Assembly: GCA_022825825.1 (NCBI GenBank)
Contig: JAJDWA010000005.1
Location: 18,290 to 82,289, forward strand
Origin: Candidatus Poribacteria bacterium
Lineage (GTDB): Bacteria > Poribacteria > WGA-4E > WGA-3G
Reading direction: 5' to 3'
Length of the DNA: 64,000 bases
A program made the translations under genes and the position numbers. The notes beneath the pieces were generated by a model. That model saw only the letters and a program-made list of their open reading frames with translations, did not search any database and was not told where the DNA came from. Positions within the stretch are counted from its first letter, which is position 1; each line of letters opens with the position of its first letter. Positions 26,528 to 35,825 of this stretch are shown here, piece after piece.

Positions 26528-27700
26528 CTATAATTTGGCAATTGCAACTGTTATTCGGCGTAATGCCTCTTTGATATTTTCCAATGAATTCGCGTACGAA
26601 AGGCGCAGATAACCATCTCCATACTTTCCGAAAGCTGTACCAGGTAGCAGGGCAACCCCTGCGTCATCCATCAAATAATCAGCAAGTTTTTCGCAGGAAA
26701 GCGGAAGTTGTGTGACATTTGGGAAAACGTAGAAAGAACCAAGCGGTTTGACACAACTCATGCCGTCTATCGCATTTAAACCGTCCACAATCGCATCGCG
26801 CCGTTTGCGGAATTCTATAACCATCTCTGTAACAAATGTTTGCGGTCCCTTTAACGCTTCAATTCCAGCAATTTGGGTAAAAGTTGCAGTGCACGAATTT
26901 GAGTTTATTGTTAACTGCGTAATCTTATCCGCTATTTCTTGTGGTGCCACACCATATCCAAGTCGCCAACCTGTCATTGCGTAGGTTTTGGAATGCCCAT
27001 CAATCAGAATAGTTTGGTCTTTCATACCGGGAAGGCTTAGAATACTTTGATGTGTGCCTTCATAGAGGAGGCGAGAATAGACTTCATCTGTCAGAATATA
27101 AAAATTATGTTTTTGAGCAAGTTCAGCAATTGCAACGAGGTCTGTTTCTGTGAGGGTCCCACCTGTTGGGTTCTGCGGTGAATTGAGTATCAACAATTTC
27201 GTCCGTGTAGTTATAGCATCAACTAAATCCTCAATTCTAAAACGAAAGTCGGCATCCTCACGGAGGGGAAGAGGTACTGCTTTGCCACCAATAAAATCAA
27301 TGACAGATTCATAGACAGGGAAGCCGGGTTCCGGATAAATGACTTCATCACCATCATCAACTAATGCTAAAATTGTGAAAAAGATAATCGGCTTCGCACC
27401 TGGCGTAACGGTTACTTCGTCTGGGTGGATATCTACACCGCGCGTCTCAGAAATGTGTGCTGCGACAACTTCTCGAAATTCAGGTATCCCTGCTGATGGA
27501 CAATAACCTGTATGTCCATCTTGCATTGCCTTGAACGCGGCTTCACACACATTCATAGGCGTCGAAAAATCTGGCTGACCTATTTCTAAATGAATAATAT
27601 CTTTACCTTGCGCTTCTAAGCTTTTAGCTTTGGCTAACACCTCAAAAGCAGATTCTGTTCCCAAGCGGCTCATCCGCTTGGCGAATGTAGGGCTTCCCAA
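26528..27700 (-). CDS. PLP-dependent aminotransferase, aspartate aminotransferase-like (class I/II)
   Basis: A 390-residue fold-type I transaminase. The PLP lysine lies in DGHSKTYAMTGWRLGYG. Other family features are IHLEIGQPDFSTP near the N-terminus, LNSPQNPTGGTL with the substrate/PLP-binding Asn, and YILTDEVYSRLLY with the Asp that contacts the pyridine nitrogen. The C-terminal LRLSYANSLENIKEALRRI carries the carboxylate-binding Arg. It probably converts aspartate and 2-oxoglutarate to oxaloacetate and glutamate, although related enzymes use aromatic or alanine substrates. It is placed directly ahead of thrB, which fits a role in aspartate-family metabolism. Confidence 0.9.
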   Translation of the reverse strand: MGSPTFAKRMSRLGTESAFEVLAKAKSLEAQGKDIIHLEIGQPDFSTPMNVCEAAFKAMQDGHTGYCPSAGIPEFREVVAAHISETRGVDIHPDEVTVTPGAKPIIFFTILALVDDGDEVIYPEPGFPVYESVIDFIGGKAVPLPLREDADFRFRIEDLVDAITTRTKLLILNSPQNPTGGTLTETDLVAIAELAQKHNFYILTDEVYSRLLYEGTHQSILSLPGMKDQTILIDGHSKTYAMTGWRLGYGVAPQEIADKITQLTINSNSCTATFTQIAGIEALKGPQTFVTEMVIEFRKRRDAIVDGLNAIDGMSCVKPLGSFYVFPNVTQLPLSCEKLADYLMDDAGVALLPGTAFGKYGDGYLRLSYANSLENIKEALRRITVAIAKL

Positions 27701-27809
27701 AATTTCCTCCTTTTAACTAATCGTGAGTTTATAGTCACGGCGTGCCCTAATTATTTCCTTAAATGCGAACATCTTTTAGACAGTAACATATTTTAAAGTG
27801 TATTTAAGA

Positions 27810-28853
27810 TTATTCTGCCTTTAAGATTAAACCGCGTCCCCCTGCCAACCAAGCATTCTTTTTATCAAGGACAGATACACTGACTATTTTCTGATTTGCT
27901 TCTTCAATTTCCCATTTTTTCCCACCACTGTTGGTACTGAGAATAACACCAACTCCGAAATCACCGCCTACTGCCCATCCAGTAAATTTGTCTACAAATC
28001 GGACGTTTCGAAGTGTTTCTGTGGTTCCGCTCGTCTGGGTTTTCCAATTTTTACCGCCATTGGTTGTGTGGAGGATGAGACCGTTTTCACCGACTGCCCA
28101 ACCGACTGAAGCATCAAGGAAAAAGATATCTTCAAGAATGTCTTCTGTTCCTGTTTCTTGTAATTCCCAGGTTTTTGCTCCATCTGTCGTTTTCTGAATA
28201 ATAGACTTTTGCGTCTTTGTGGCAGGAAAAAGGCGTACGCCAGCAATCCACCCAGTTTTTTCGTCAAGAAACTGAATCGCATTGAACATACTTGCTTCAT
28301 CGTCTCCGACGTTTGCTGCCATTTTTCCGCCTTGTAGTGCTTCCCACATTCTGCCGCCATTTTTTGTTGTAACAATCGTGTCGTTCTGCCCCACAGCGTA
28401 CCCAACATCTTTATTGATAAAATAGACACTTTTAAGTGCTGTGTTCACCTGAAGAACTTTGTCCACCTTACATATTTGGCGTTCCCAGTCTTTGCCGTTA
28501 TTCGTACCGACAATTAATCCATCTGCTCCGACTGCCCAACCATGATTAGCATCTAAGAAAAAGATTCCAGTTAGATCTGCTCTGAGTTTGACATCCGATT
28601 TTTGCCACGTTTTCCCACCGTCCATCGTATATCCGATGAAACCGGGATTATCTAAATCATCAAGCAGTGCTGAACCTACAACCCATCCAGTATTTTCTCC
28701 TGTAAATGCAATAGACATATAATCGCGATGGCCTGTATCGCTTGTTTGTATTACAACCCATCCTGCCATAGCCGGTAAGGCAAGTGCTAAAGTACAAATG
28801 ATTGAAAATTTGATGATTTTTGATAATTGTAGAGACGACTTTAATCTGTTCAT
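27810..28853 (-). CDS. Exported YCF48/BNR-repeat beta-propeller protein
   Basis: A 347-residue protein with a signal peptide (ALALPAMAG near residue 30). About six repeats of the type FxxxxxGWxVGxxGxIxxTxxGGKxWxxQ follow, for example LDANHGWAVGADGLIVGTNNGKDW. Such repeats build a seven-bladed-propeller-like fold found in YCF48 (a photosystem II assembly factor in phototrophs) and in many exported bacterial proteins with no link to photosynthesis. It is probably periplasmic or surface-bound. The repeats are very regular, suggesting recent internal duplication. A promoter-like pair lies at 28903-28932. Confidence 0.85.
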   Translation of the reverse strand: MNRLKSSLQLSKIIKFSIICTLALALPAMAGWVVIQTSDTGHRDYMSIAFTGENTGWVVGSALLDDLDNPGFIGYTMDGGKTWQKSDVKLRADLTGIFFLDANHGWAVGADGLIVGTNNGKDWERQICKVDKVLQVNTALKSVYFINKDVGYAVGQNDTIVTTKNGGRMWEALQGGKMAANVGDDEASMFNAIQFLDEKTGWIAGVRLFPATKTQKSIIQKTTDGAKTWELQETGTEDILEDIFFLDASVGWAVGENGLILHTTNGGKNWKTQTSGTTETLRNVRFVDKFTGWAVGGDFGVGVILSTNSGGKKWEIEEANQKIVSVSVLDKKNAWLAGGRGLILKAE

Positions 28854-28902
28854 GATAACTCCTTATAAATTTAAAATTCTTCTGAGAAGATTCTTATTTT
28901 AT

Positions 28903-28932
28903 AGTATACCTGTGTATCTAATATTAAGTCAA
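28903..28932 (-). promoter_or_regulatory. Putative promoter of the YCF48-like gene
   Basis: TTGACT and TATACT on the minus strand are separated by 18 bases and lie 50 bases before the gene start. The remainder of 28854-29025 is AT-rich with no gene seen. Confidence 0.45.
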
Positions 28933-29025
28933 ATATTTCTAAAAATTATTCATAAAATATTGCTTCAGCCACTTTTGTTGTGGAACGAATACTGTAAATC
29001 ATGAATGGTAAAATATAGATGTGCC

Positions 29026-30420
29026 CTATTTTGCCAGAATGATTGTTCCTGTTTTATAACTATCCCCAACTTGTAATTGGTAAATATAGATGCCGCTTTC
29101 AACGACTTCGCCGCTTTCATTTTTACCGTCCCACTTCAGTTGTGTTTCACCAAGTTGTGCGGTTAAGGTTTTCACAAGCACTCCATTTAGATTAAAAAGA
29201 AGTACACTAAATTCCCCTTCAACATCTTCAATTACACGGGCTGGAAAGACGACGGTATTAAAATCCGGGTCATTTGAAAGCGGCGTAAATGGATTAGGAT
29301 ATGGTTTGTCAAATATCCGAAGTCTTTTCTTTATCAACGCAGATTCGTTATCAGCCTCGTCAATAGCGACTACGGCATAAGTAAAACTCCCAATTGATAA
29401 AGGTCTGTTGTCGACAAATTTATACTCAGTAGATTCGTTTGCGGCTTTCTCAGCAGAAATTTCACCATTAGGGAGAAGTTCTAAAGTCACAGATTCTGAT
29501 GATCCGAACAAAATTTGATACTTCAATACATCACGACTAACACTCGGTTTCCAAGAAACCTCTACTCCTTCGCTTGAAGTAACAACGCTGAGCATAATCG
29601 GTGGCTCTGGTGCAGCAGTGTCTTCTGATACCTCTACAGTCTGTATCGGCGAGCGTTCTGATTGCAAAAACAGTGTCTTGTAGGCCGTTATCTCATAAGT
29701 ATGATTTCCGGGAAGTACATTTACATCACGAAACGTTGTTGACGCACGTTTTTCCACATTAATTTGGAAATCCTTATCTCTATAGATGAGGTAACCGTTG
29801 ACATCAGGATCTGTTGATTTTTCCCAGCGGAGTGTCACATCATTTTCACCGGTTTTGTCGGCTTCTGCTGTAAAACCGAGAACCGGCGCCGGTGGTACAT
29901 TTGGGATTACTTGTAGTGTAAAATCGTTGTTATTTACTTTACCATCTGCTTGTCCTTCACGGATAAATTCACCAATTGGTTCGTCCTTGCTATTACGGAG
30001 CAGAACTCTAAACTCAGCTTCAAAAACATTATTTGATGTTCTACAGTCAAATCCGATTTCAAAGATTGAATTTTGATCATCGGTGATCGTTCGCACAAGT
30101 TCTACACGCAGCACATTTCCGGAGAGGACTGCTTTCGCATTCAGTTTTTTCCCATCACGTAAGATATGATCAAAATCAGACACTTGAGGGACAAATCCTG
30201 CCGGCATTATTATTTCAATAATCTTAATTTCTTCGCCAGGTTCTGCCAATGACCTATCAATTATAAGTGTTACGATCAATGGCACCGTTGAACTGGCAGG
30301 GACAATACCTTTCGTTTCACCTGCGACATTTATTTCGCCAATTGAAGTAACTGCCCCAAAACTATATTGCGCAAAAAGAAGGCTAATGATAAGAATAAAA
30401 ATAAGAACTGAGTTTTTCAT
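29026..30420 (-). CDS. Secreted fibronectin type III protein with C-terminal sorting domain
   Basis: A 464-residue exported protein: signal peptide (LIFILIISLLFAQYSFG), an N-terminal beta-sandwich region (about 25-165), then two fibronectin type III-like domains (from NVPPAPVLGFTAEAD, and from EPPIMLSVVTSSEGVEVSWKPS). It closes with a FlgD/T9SS-type C-terminal domain (PYPNPFTPL...WDGKNESGEVVESGIYIYQLQVGD). The last domain is like that of the giant LRR protein, so both may leave by the same route. It follows the PorV-like gene after 17 bases and is probably in its operon. Ligand unknown. Confidence 0.82.
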   Translation of the reverse strand: MKNSVLIFILIISLLFAQYSFGAVTSIGEINVAGETKGIVPASSTVPLIVTLIIDRSLAEPGEEIKIIEIIMPAGFVPQVSDFDHILRDGKKLNAKAVLSGNVLRVELVRTITDDQNSIFEIGFDCRTSNNVFEAEFRVLLRNSKDEPIGEFIREGQADGKVNNNDFTLQVIPNVPPAPVLGFTAEADKTGENDVTLRWEKSTDPDVNGYLIYRDKDFQINVEKRASTTFRDVNVLPGNHTYEITAYKTLFLQSERSPIQTVEVSEDTAAPEPPIMLSVVTSSEGVEVSWKPSVSRDVLKYQILFGSSESVTLELLPNGEISAEKAANESTEYKFVDNRPLSIGSFTYAVVAIDEADNESALIKKRLRIFDKPYPNPFTPLSNDPDFNTVVFPARVIEDVEGEFSVLLFNLNGVLVKTLTAQLGETQLKWDGKNESGEVVESGIYIYQLQVGDSYKTGTIILAK

Positions 30421-30437
30421 GGTATATGATTCCTACT

Positions 30438-31394
30438 TTAAAATAGAAAATTTACAGAGAACCGTTGTGTTGTATTGTCCTGAAGGTCTCCGGTTAGTAA
30501 CTGAAATCCGTAGTCAAGTTGAAGTGCTGTGTTGCTGATCAGAAGTTTAGCACTACCACCGAGGCTTAGGGTCGTAGCTGGATTTCCACTATTTTTCATT
30601 CCATAACCGCCTCGGATAGCGACCGTTTTATTTAACCATATTTCTACACCTGCGCGTGTGTAAATTTCACCATTGCGTGACATAACCTCAACAGTACCTA
30701 AAGTTGATTTCAACAAATTACTGATCGCAGCACCTTGGGCACTCATTCCAGCAATAGATTCAAGACGGTATACTATACCTGCACGGATATTCTGGGGAAC
30801 TGAATCTGTATTAGCCTCGGAAATGCTCATTTCTGCAGGAAGTAGGTTCTCTACAGATATACCAATACTTAAACTATTGAACGGTTTCGCAATCAAACCG
30901 ACATCAAAGGACAAAGCTGAACTTGAAGTTTGTGTAAAATACGAATTGCCACTAACGAATTCATTTTCTTCATCAAAATTAATGCCAAGCAACTTTAGGT
31001 TAACACCAACCCCTAATTGTTTAAAAAGAGTGTTCCCATAAGAAAAACGCAACGTTTGTTCTTGATAAATATCAGAGTCTTCCGAAAGAATACCGATATT
31101 TGCCCCAAAGGTCCCAATTCTACCGAGTGGAATAACACTGCCAACCATATTATAGGTAATAAGTCCGTTAAACCGTTGTGCATAAGTCGCACCTATTTGC
31201 ACCTTCTCAATATACGCTAAGCCCGCAGCGTTATAGTTCGCAGCATTGCTATCATCAGCGAGCGCGACAAACGCTCCCCCAAGACCAAGGGGGCGAGCAC
31301 CTACACCAATTTCATTAAAGGCAGCAAAAGCATACGGGGTGAGAAATAGCAGCATGAACAGGACATAAATACATTTTAATCTAAATTTCGTCAT
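30438..31394 (-). CDS. Outer-membrane PorV/PorQ-like (UPF0164-type) beta-barrel protein
   Basis: A 318-residue protein with a signal peptide (LLFLTPYAFA). The diagnostic N-terminus is IGVGARPLGLGGAFVALADDSNAANYNAAGLA, shared by the PorV/PorQ/FadL-like barrel group. The rest is alternating beta-strand sequence, and the final residue is Phe in VNFLF, as expected of a barrel handled by the BAM complex. In T9SS organisms PorV shuttles cargo bearing a C-terminal sorting domain. The next gene downstream carries such a domain, which makes a related role attractive but unproven. It starts 9 bases after the pcm stop, so pcm-porV-like-FnIII appears to be one operon. Confidence 0.85.
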   Translation of the reverse strand: MTKFRLKCIYVLFMLLFLTPYAFAAFNEIGVGARPLGLGGAFVALADDSNAANYNAAGLAYIEKVQIGATYAQRFNGLITYNMVGSVIPLGRIGTFGANIGILSEDSDIYQEQTLRFSYGNTLFKQLGVGVNLKLLGINFDEENEFVSGNSYFTQTSSSALSFDVGLIAKPFNSLSIGISVENLLPAEMSISEANTDSVPQNIRAGIVYRLESIAGMSAQGAAISNLLKSTLGTVEVMSRNGEIYTRAGVEIWLNKTVAIRGGYGMKNSGNPATTLSLGGSAKLLISNTALQLDYGFQLLTGDLQDNTTQRFSVNFLF

Positions 31395-31402
31395 TTTTTC
31401 TC

Positions 31403-32041
31403 CTAAGGTGTACCTGTCATCGGGACAAAACTAACCCCAGTAATTTTTGTAGTTTCAACTTTACCACAAGATTTCTGTATCAAAAACAGCTCCTGTACAT
31501 CCGAACCAACAGGAATCACCATCCGTCCACCTTCAGCGAGTTGTTGTGTGAGTCGATGCGGCATCTGTTTCGGTGCAGCTGTTACGAGAACTGCATGGTA
31601 AGGTGCATGTTCAATCCAACCGTGATAACCGTTTCCACATTTAAGATGGATATTCCGATAGTTAAGCGCTTTTAACCTTGTTTTAGCACTTTTGGCAAGT
31701 TCTGGTAAAATTTCAATAGAATAAACATCCTCGGCAATTTCTGCAAGCACAGCAGTTTGGTACCCACATCCTGTACCGATTTCAAGCACCTTCGAATTAG
31801 GGGTTAATTTTAGTAATTCTGTCATCAATGCAACTATATAGGGTTGCGAAATTGTTTGCCCCTTATCAATTGGAAGGGGTCTATCATGGTATGCCCATTT
31901 ACGAAATTCAGATGTAACAAAAAGATGCCTTTCAATTTTTCTCATCGCAGCCAATACATCAGGATCCCGAATATCACGATTTTCAATTTGGTTTTGAACC
32001 ATCTTCTTTCTGGCAATAGCAAATTCATTGGTTCGTGTCAT
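31403..32041 (-). CDS. pcm: Protein-L-isoaspartate O-methyltransferase
   Basis: A 212-residue SAM-dependent repair enzyme that methylates L-isoaspartyl residues in aged proteins. Family marks: MVQNQIENRDIRDPDVLAAMRKIERHLF near the N-terminus, the substrate-loop DRPLPIDKGQTISQPYIVALM, and motif I VLEIGTGCGYQTAVLAEI. The strand AVLVTAAPKQMPHRLTQQL and GGRMVIPVG follow. The length is standard. It heads the group with the PorV-like and FnIII genes (spacing 8 bases). Confidence 0.95.
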   Translation of the reverse strand: MTRTNEFAIARKKMVQNQIENRDIRDPDVLAAMRKIERHLFVTSEFRKWAYHDRPLPIDKGQTISQPYIVALMTELLKLTPNSKVLEIGTGCGYQTAVLAEIAEDVYSIEILPELAKSAKTRLKALNYRNIHLKCGNGYHGWIEHAPYHAVLVTAAPKQMPHRLTQQLAEGGRMVIPVGSDVQELFLIQKSCGKVETTKITGVSFVPMTGTP

Positions 32042-32111
32042 TGAATACTTACCTTGAATTTTATCATGTACCCAGACTTGTGAAATTACAATCTAAATCA
32101 ATTTTGAATTA

Positions 32112-34478
32112 CTAACCAACGTTTATTTCATAAGGCATCAAAAGAAAAATCCGATGCTTTTTGATGATATTGATTAATTTTAAGCTTAAGGTTTCTCCAA
32201 AAAATTGATAAATATCTGACATCTGGAATACTCTTTTCTCAGATATCAGTTGGATATTTCCCAATAATTGTGTTATCCAAGGTCGTTTAGGTAATCGGAC
32301 TATCTCTACCACCTTATTATCCAAACCTGCATGTTCTCGAGCGATTGAGAGCGCTTTACTGAGTCCACCGAGTTCATCAACTAAACCGTTTTCTTTTGCT
32401 TGTCGTCCTGTCCATACACGTCCACGGGCGACCTTATCCACCTCTTTTTTTGTTAATTGCGCTCTTCCCCTGGCAACTTTGGATGTAAAATCTTCATAAA
32501 TTTCGTTGATCTGTTTCTGAACGATCTCCTGTTCCTCAGGTGGATAGTCGCTATAGTTGCTGTAAAAGTCAGCATGTGCCCCGCGTGTTATAATTTCCTT
32601 CTTGATACCAAGCTTTTCATATAATCCCTTGAAACTATACTTTCCCCCAATTACACCTATGGAACCAGTGATTGTACCTGGTTCCGCAACAATAACATCG
32701 GCCGGTGCTGCGATATAATATCCACCAGAAGCAGCAACATCTGCCATAGAAACGATAAGTGGTTTTGTGACGGTGAGTAATATGAGCTCGTTCCATATAA
32801 TATCTGCTGCGATGACCAATCCGCCACCGCTATCGATACGTAAAACGACTGCTTTAATCGATTCGTTTTGCCGTGTGTGTCTGATTGCTCGCGCGATGGT
32901 TTCAGCCCCCATCACTTTCGTTCCTGTAAATGGGTCCGTAAAACTCTCGCCAGTTAACATCATCCCCTCTGCTTCAATAACCGCAATTTTGGGTTTTGGA
33001 ACTGCCCAGTTATGTGGATATAATCCACTATTTAGATAATCGTTTACTTTTACAAGGGTAATTTTGCTTTCTGCGAGTTTGTTGGCTCTGTGTTCCAGAC
33101 TATCCATATAAATAAGTTCATCTACAATTTTTAATTTTAGGGCTTGATTAGCAGTGAAAGGACCTTGATCAATCAGCTGTTTAACGTATTCAGGTGTCCA
33201 ACCTCGTGCAGTTGCGATATCTGTCGTGAGTTGGTCGTACAGATCATCAAGAATTGCATTTTGATTTTCGCGATGTGGATCGGACATATCACTTCGAGTG
33301 AAAGATTCCGATGCGGATTTATATTCACCAATATGTTCGATATGGGCTCGGATGCCGAGTTTGTCTAACGCCCCTTTGTAAAAGGAACGTTCTGATCGTA
33401 AACCGATAAGACGTACTTCGGTACTTGGATGCATCAAAATTGCATCACATGCCGAGGCTACAATATAATCACCAGTAGAGCAATCAGTGATATAGCAAAT
33501 AACGACTCTGCCCGATTCTCTAAAATCCAGGATTGCATCACGTATTTCTTGGAATTGGCCTACGCCATACTTACTCCCGTTCATTCGGATTAAAACACCC
33601 GCGACATCTTCGTCCCATTTCGCGATTCGGAGTATTGTGTTGAGTTGAGGCATTTCTAAGTCAAGGAAAATACGTTGGCGAGGAATCGGTTTGGTTAAAG
33701 AAGCTGTTGAAAACTTAAAGTAACCAACACCAGCACTTGCTTTCCTGTTTTCATCAAAATAGTTTGCAGTGCCGATCCCCAAATTGCCAACGTTGATACC
33801 GAAACGGATATCAAAACTATTATCATTATTGTACGTGCCACGGAACATAAGTTCTCTAATCGGACGGATTTCAACTGCGTAATTGAGGTCTATTTGACTC
33901 ACGCCTTCAGTTTTTTGCATATCTATGGAAAAAGTGGTACGCCATGTTCCTGGCCGCAGCGCTATGCCTAAATCATAGGTGCGTCCTAACTTTTGATTAT
34001 ACAATTTTGGTCTATTCAGGTCACGCCCTATTGCCCCGATTGAGAAAAAACGTCGACGATACATCAAACCGAAAGAGAGTGATTTATAACGATCATAAAA
34101 CCTATTATCTGAGTTAACCCAGCTATAACTTGTTCCCCAATATAGCATATTACCGAAATGGTGTCCTGCTGATAAACTATAGCGCGTAAAGTTAATGTCG
34201 TTCAAAGCGTTCGCAAATTCTACGCTGAACCCGCTGCTCGGTGCTGAGATAAATAGTGCATCATCACCTGGCAAATCACTGCGGTATGTTCGTAAGTAGT
34301 ATAGATTTACCGCCCGTCCAGTACCGAGACCAGCCGGATTAAAAAATGTCGCTAAGGCATCATCGCTCGTAGCAACCGAACTTGAAGGCAGATGAGTCCG
34401 TGTCTTTGGGGGTTCTGCATTTGCAAGAATTGAAAATAAACTATAGATTAAGAGGATACTAATCAACTTTTTTTGCAT
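32112..34478 (-). CDS. sppA: SppA-type signal peptide peptidase fused to an N-terminal beta-barrel-like domain
   Basis: About 788 residues from the ATG at 34478; the frame is open 19 codons further but the signal peptide (MQKKLISILLIYSLF...ANA) fits this start. Residues about 25-255 look like outer-membrane barrel sequence, with a PorV-like opening (ATFFNPAGLGTGRAV) and strands rich in Tyr, Arg and Phe. The rest is a tandem SppA (peptidase S49) protein of the long type. The first half has the Lys-bearing region near SFYKGALDKLG. The second half has the Ser nucleophile in ADVAASGGYYIAAPADVIVAEPGTITGSIGV. SppA cleaves leftover signal peptides in the membrane; the fused barrel would place it elsewhere. 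Confidence 0.88.
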   Translation of the reverse strand: MQKKLISILLIYSLFSILANAEPPKTRTHLPSSSVATSDDALATFFNPAGLGTGRAVNLYYLRTYRSDLPGDDALFISAPSSGFSVEFANALNDINFTRYSLSAGHHFGNMLYWGTSYSWVNSDNRFYDRYKSLSFGLMYRRRFFSIGAIGRDLNRPKLYNQKLGRTYDLGIALRPGTWRTTFSIDMQKTEGVSQIDLNYAVEIRPIRELMFRGTYNNDNSFDIRFGINVGNLGIGTANYFDENRKASAGVGYFKFSTASLTKPIPRQRIFLDLEMPQLNTILRIAKWDEDVAGVLIRMNGSKYGVGQFQEIRDAILDFRESGRVVICYITDCSTGDYIVASACDAILMHPSTEVRLIGLRSERSFYKGALDKLGIRAHIEHIGEYKSASESFTRSDMSDPHRENQNAILDDLYDQLTTDIATARGWTPEYVKQLIDQGPFTANQALKLKIVDELIYMDSLEHRANKLAESKITLVKVNDYLNSGLYPHNWAVPKPKIAVIEAEGMMLTGESFTDPFTGTKVMGAETIARAIRHTRQNESIKAVVLRIDSGGGLVIAADIIWNELILLTVTKPLIVSMADVAASGGYYIAAPADVIVAEPGTITGSIGVIGGKYSFKGLYEKLGIKKEIITRGAHADFYSNYSDYPPEEQEIVQKQINEIYEDFTSKVARGRAQLTKKEVDKVARGRVWTGRQAKENGLVDELGGLSKALSIAREHAGLDNKVVEIVRLPKRPWITQLLGNIQLISEKRVFQMSDIYQFFGETLSLKLINIIKKHRIFLLMPYEINVG

Positions 34479-34648
34479 ACTAAATGAATTGTCTGCTTTG
34501 GTGTGACCGAAATTTCTCTTTTTACAATACCACATATCTGAAGAAATGGCAACAAAAAAGTTGTATAGGCAGAGTTTAAAATATTATAGGTTAACTGCAA
34601 TCTTTCGATTAAAGTTTGGAAGGTTAGACAGAAACCTATTCTTATCAT

Positions 34649-35473
34649 CTAAGATTGGCGTGCATATTGCGGAAAAAGTTCATTATGAATGTCACTACAT
34701 TGCTGTAGATGAATTTTTCGTGTCTCGTTTGCAGTATCTACCATAGTTGGAAAGTACATACCAGCACCTGTTTCAATATTGTAACCGCCGGGCGAGTGAA
34801 CGCTTAAATACTGATGCAGCGTTTCTAAATCAGACTCTGATTTGCAATGTTGTGTACAATTCATTGTAAACATCCGCCGCCGGGTTCCCCCACCGAAAGA
34901 GGCATGATAGGTGTCGTGATTAAAAATTACAACATCGCCAGGATTACTTTCCAAAGCGATGCTGGTTGGGAAATCACGCGGTGGGATACCGAACAAAGCT
35001 TCCGATTGATTCGGATCTATCTTTTCTGCACGTACAAAATTTGCGGGGTTTTGACTGCCCGGAATTATACGTAGACATCCGGTCTCGCGCGTCAGTGGGT
35101 CAAGGTAGAACGCAACTTTACACGCGAAAAGTCTTCCCCAGTTTCCATCTGGATGCCAGCCTGTATCACCAGTGTAATAGTTGCCATCACCGCCAGCATA
35201 GTTGAAATCCTCTCCGAGCACACCACCTATAAGCCCCTTTAAACGTTCATCATCAAGCAGTGTGCAAAGGCGCGAACGATGTTCAATAGGACCTCCAAAC
35301 ATTGTACGGTGAGTCCCATCATGATCTTCGCCACCGCCGAATTCTTGAATCGAGATTTCAAATTCCTCTGTAATCCACTCAACTTCACTCGGTGAAAACA
35401 TGCCAGGAATTGATAGATACCCAAATGTGTTAAAGAAGTTGATTTGGAGTTTAGTGAGTTTCATAGTATTCAT
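34649..35473 (-). CDS. Phytanoyl-CoA dioxygenase (PhyH) family protein
   Basis: A 274-residue Fe(II)/2-oxoglutarate dioxygenase. The iron ligands are complete: His107 and Asp109 in TGWHPDGNW, and His190 in FNHDTYHASFGGG. The cosubstrate Arg is within the RRR at 198-200. The N-terminal INFFNTFGYLSIPGMFSPSEV and the RIIPGSQNP turn match the family. Substrate unknown; members act on lipids and many secondary metabolites. Start at 35473; an ATG three codons later is also possible. A promoter is seen at 35619-35647. Confidence 0.87.
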   Translation of the reverse strand: MNTMKLTKLQINFFNTFGYLSIPGMFSPSEVEWITEEFEISIQEFGGGEDHDGTHRTMFGGPIEHRSRLCTLLDDERLKGLIGGVLGEDFNYAGGDGNYYTGDTGWHPDGNWGRLFACKVAFYLDPLTRETGCLRIIPGSQNPANFVRAEKIDPNQSEALFGIPPRDFPTSIALESNPGDVVIFNHDTYHASFGGGTRRRMFTMNCTQHCKSESDLETLHQYLSVHSPGGYNIETGAGMYFPTMVDTANETRKIHLQQCSDIHNELFPQYARQS

Positions 35474-35618
35474 TCTCTATAGACATTTCTTTGGAGTTGA
35501 TGTGTTTGTAGTCGTGCAATTTATTGCGTCTTTTCTCTTCCTGTAGAAGCACTTCTTGATAGCGATTTATCGTTAAAGTTGTAAACAGCGAGTGACAATG
35601 TCCGGTTAAATCTATCAT

Positions 35619-35647
35619 AAATTAGCAGGAATAACCCCAATTGTCAA
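35619..35647 (-). promoter_or_regulatory. Putative promoter of the second PhyH gene
   Basis: TTGACA (35647-35642) and TAATTT (35624-35619) have a 17-base spacer on the minus strand, roughly 145 bases ahead of the gene start. The rest of the 35474-35825 gap has no gene that I can support. Confidence 0.5.
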
Positions 35648-35825
35648 GAAAAATTGACAACTTAAACCAATGGAATTATAGATTCTGCTATTTTAACCCA
35701 AGTTGTCTCCTATTTTGTAAATGCTCCTTGTAGGTGGAATCCTAACCCGATTTAGAACAGAAAACAGTGGCTGTTTGCTTAAAGTCTTGTCTGTGGTAGC
35801 TTATGTTATTTTAATGTGTGGTCCG

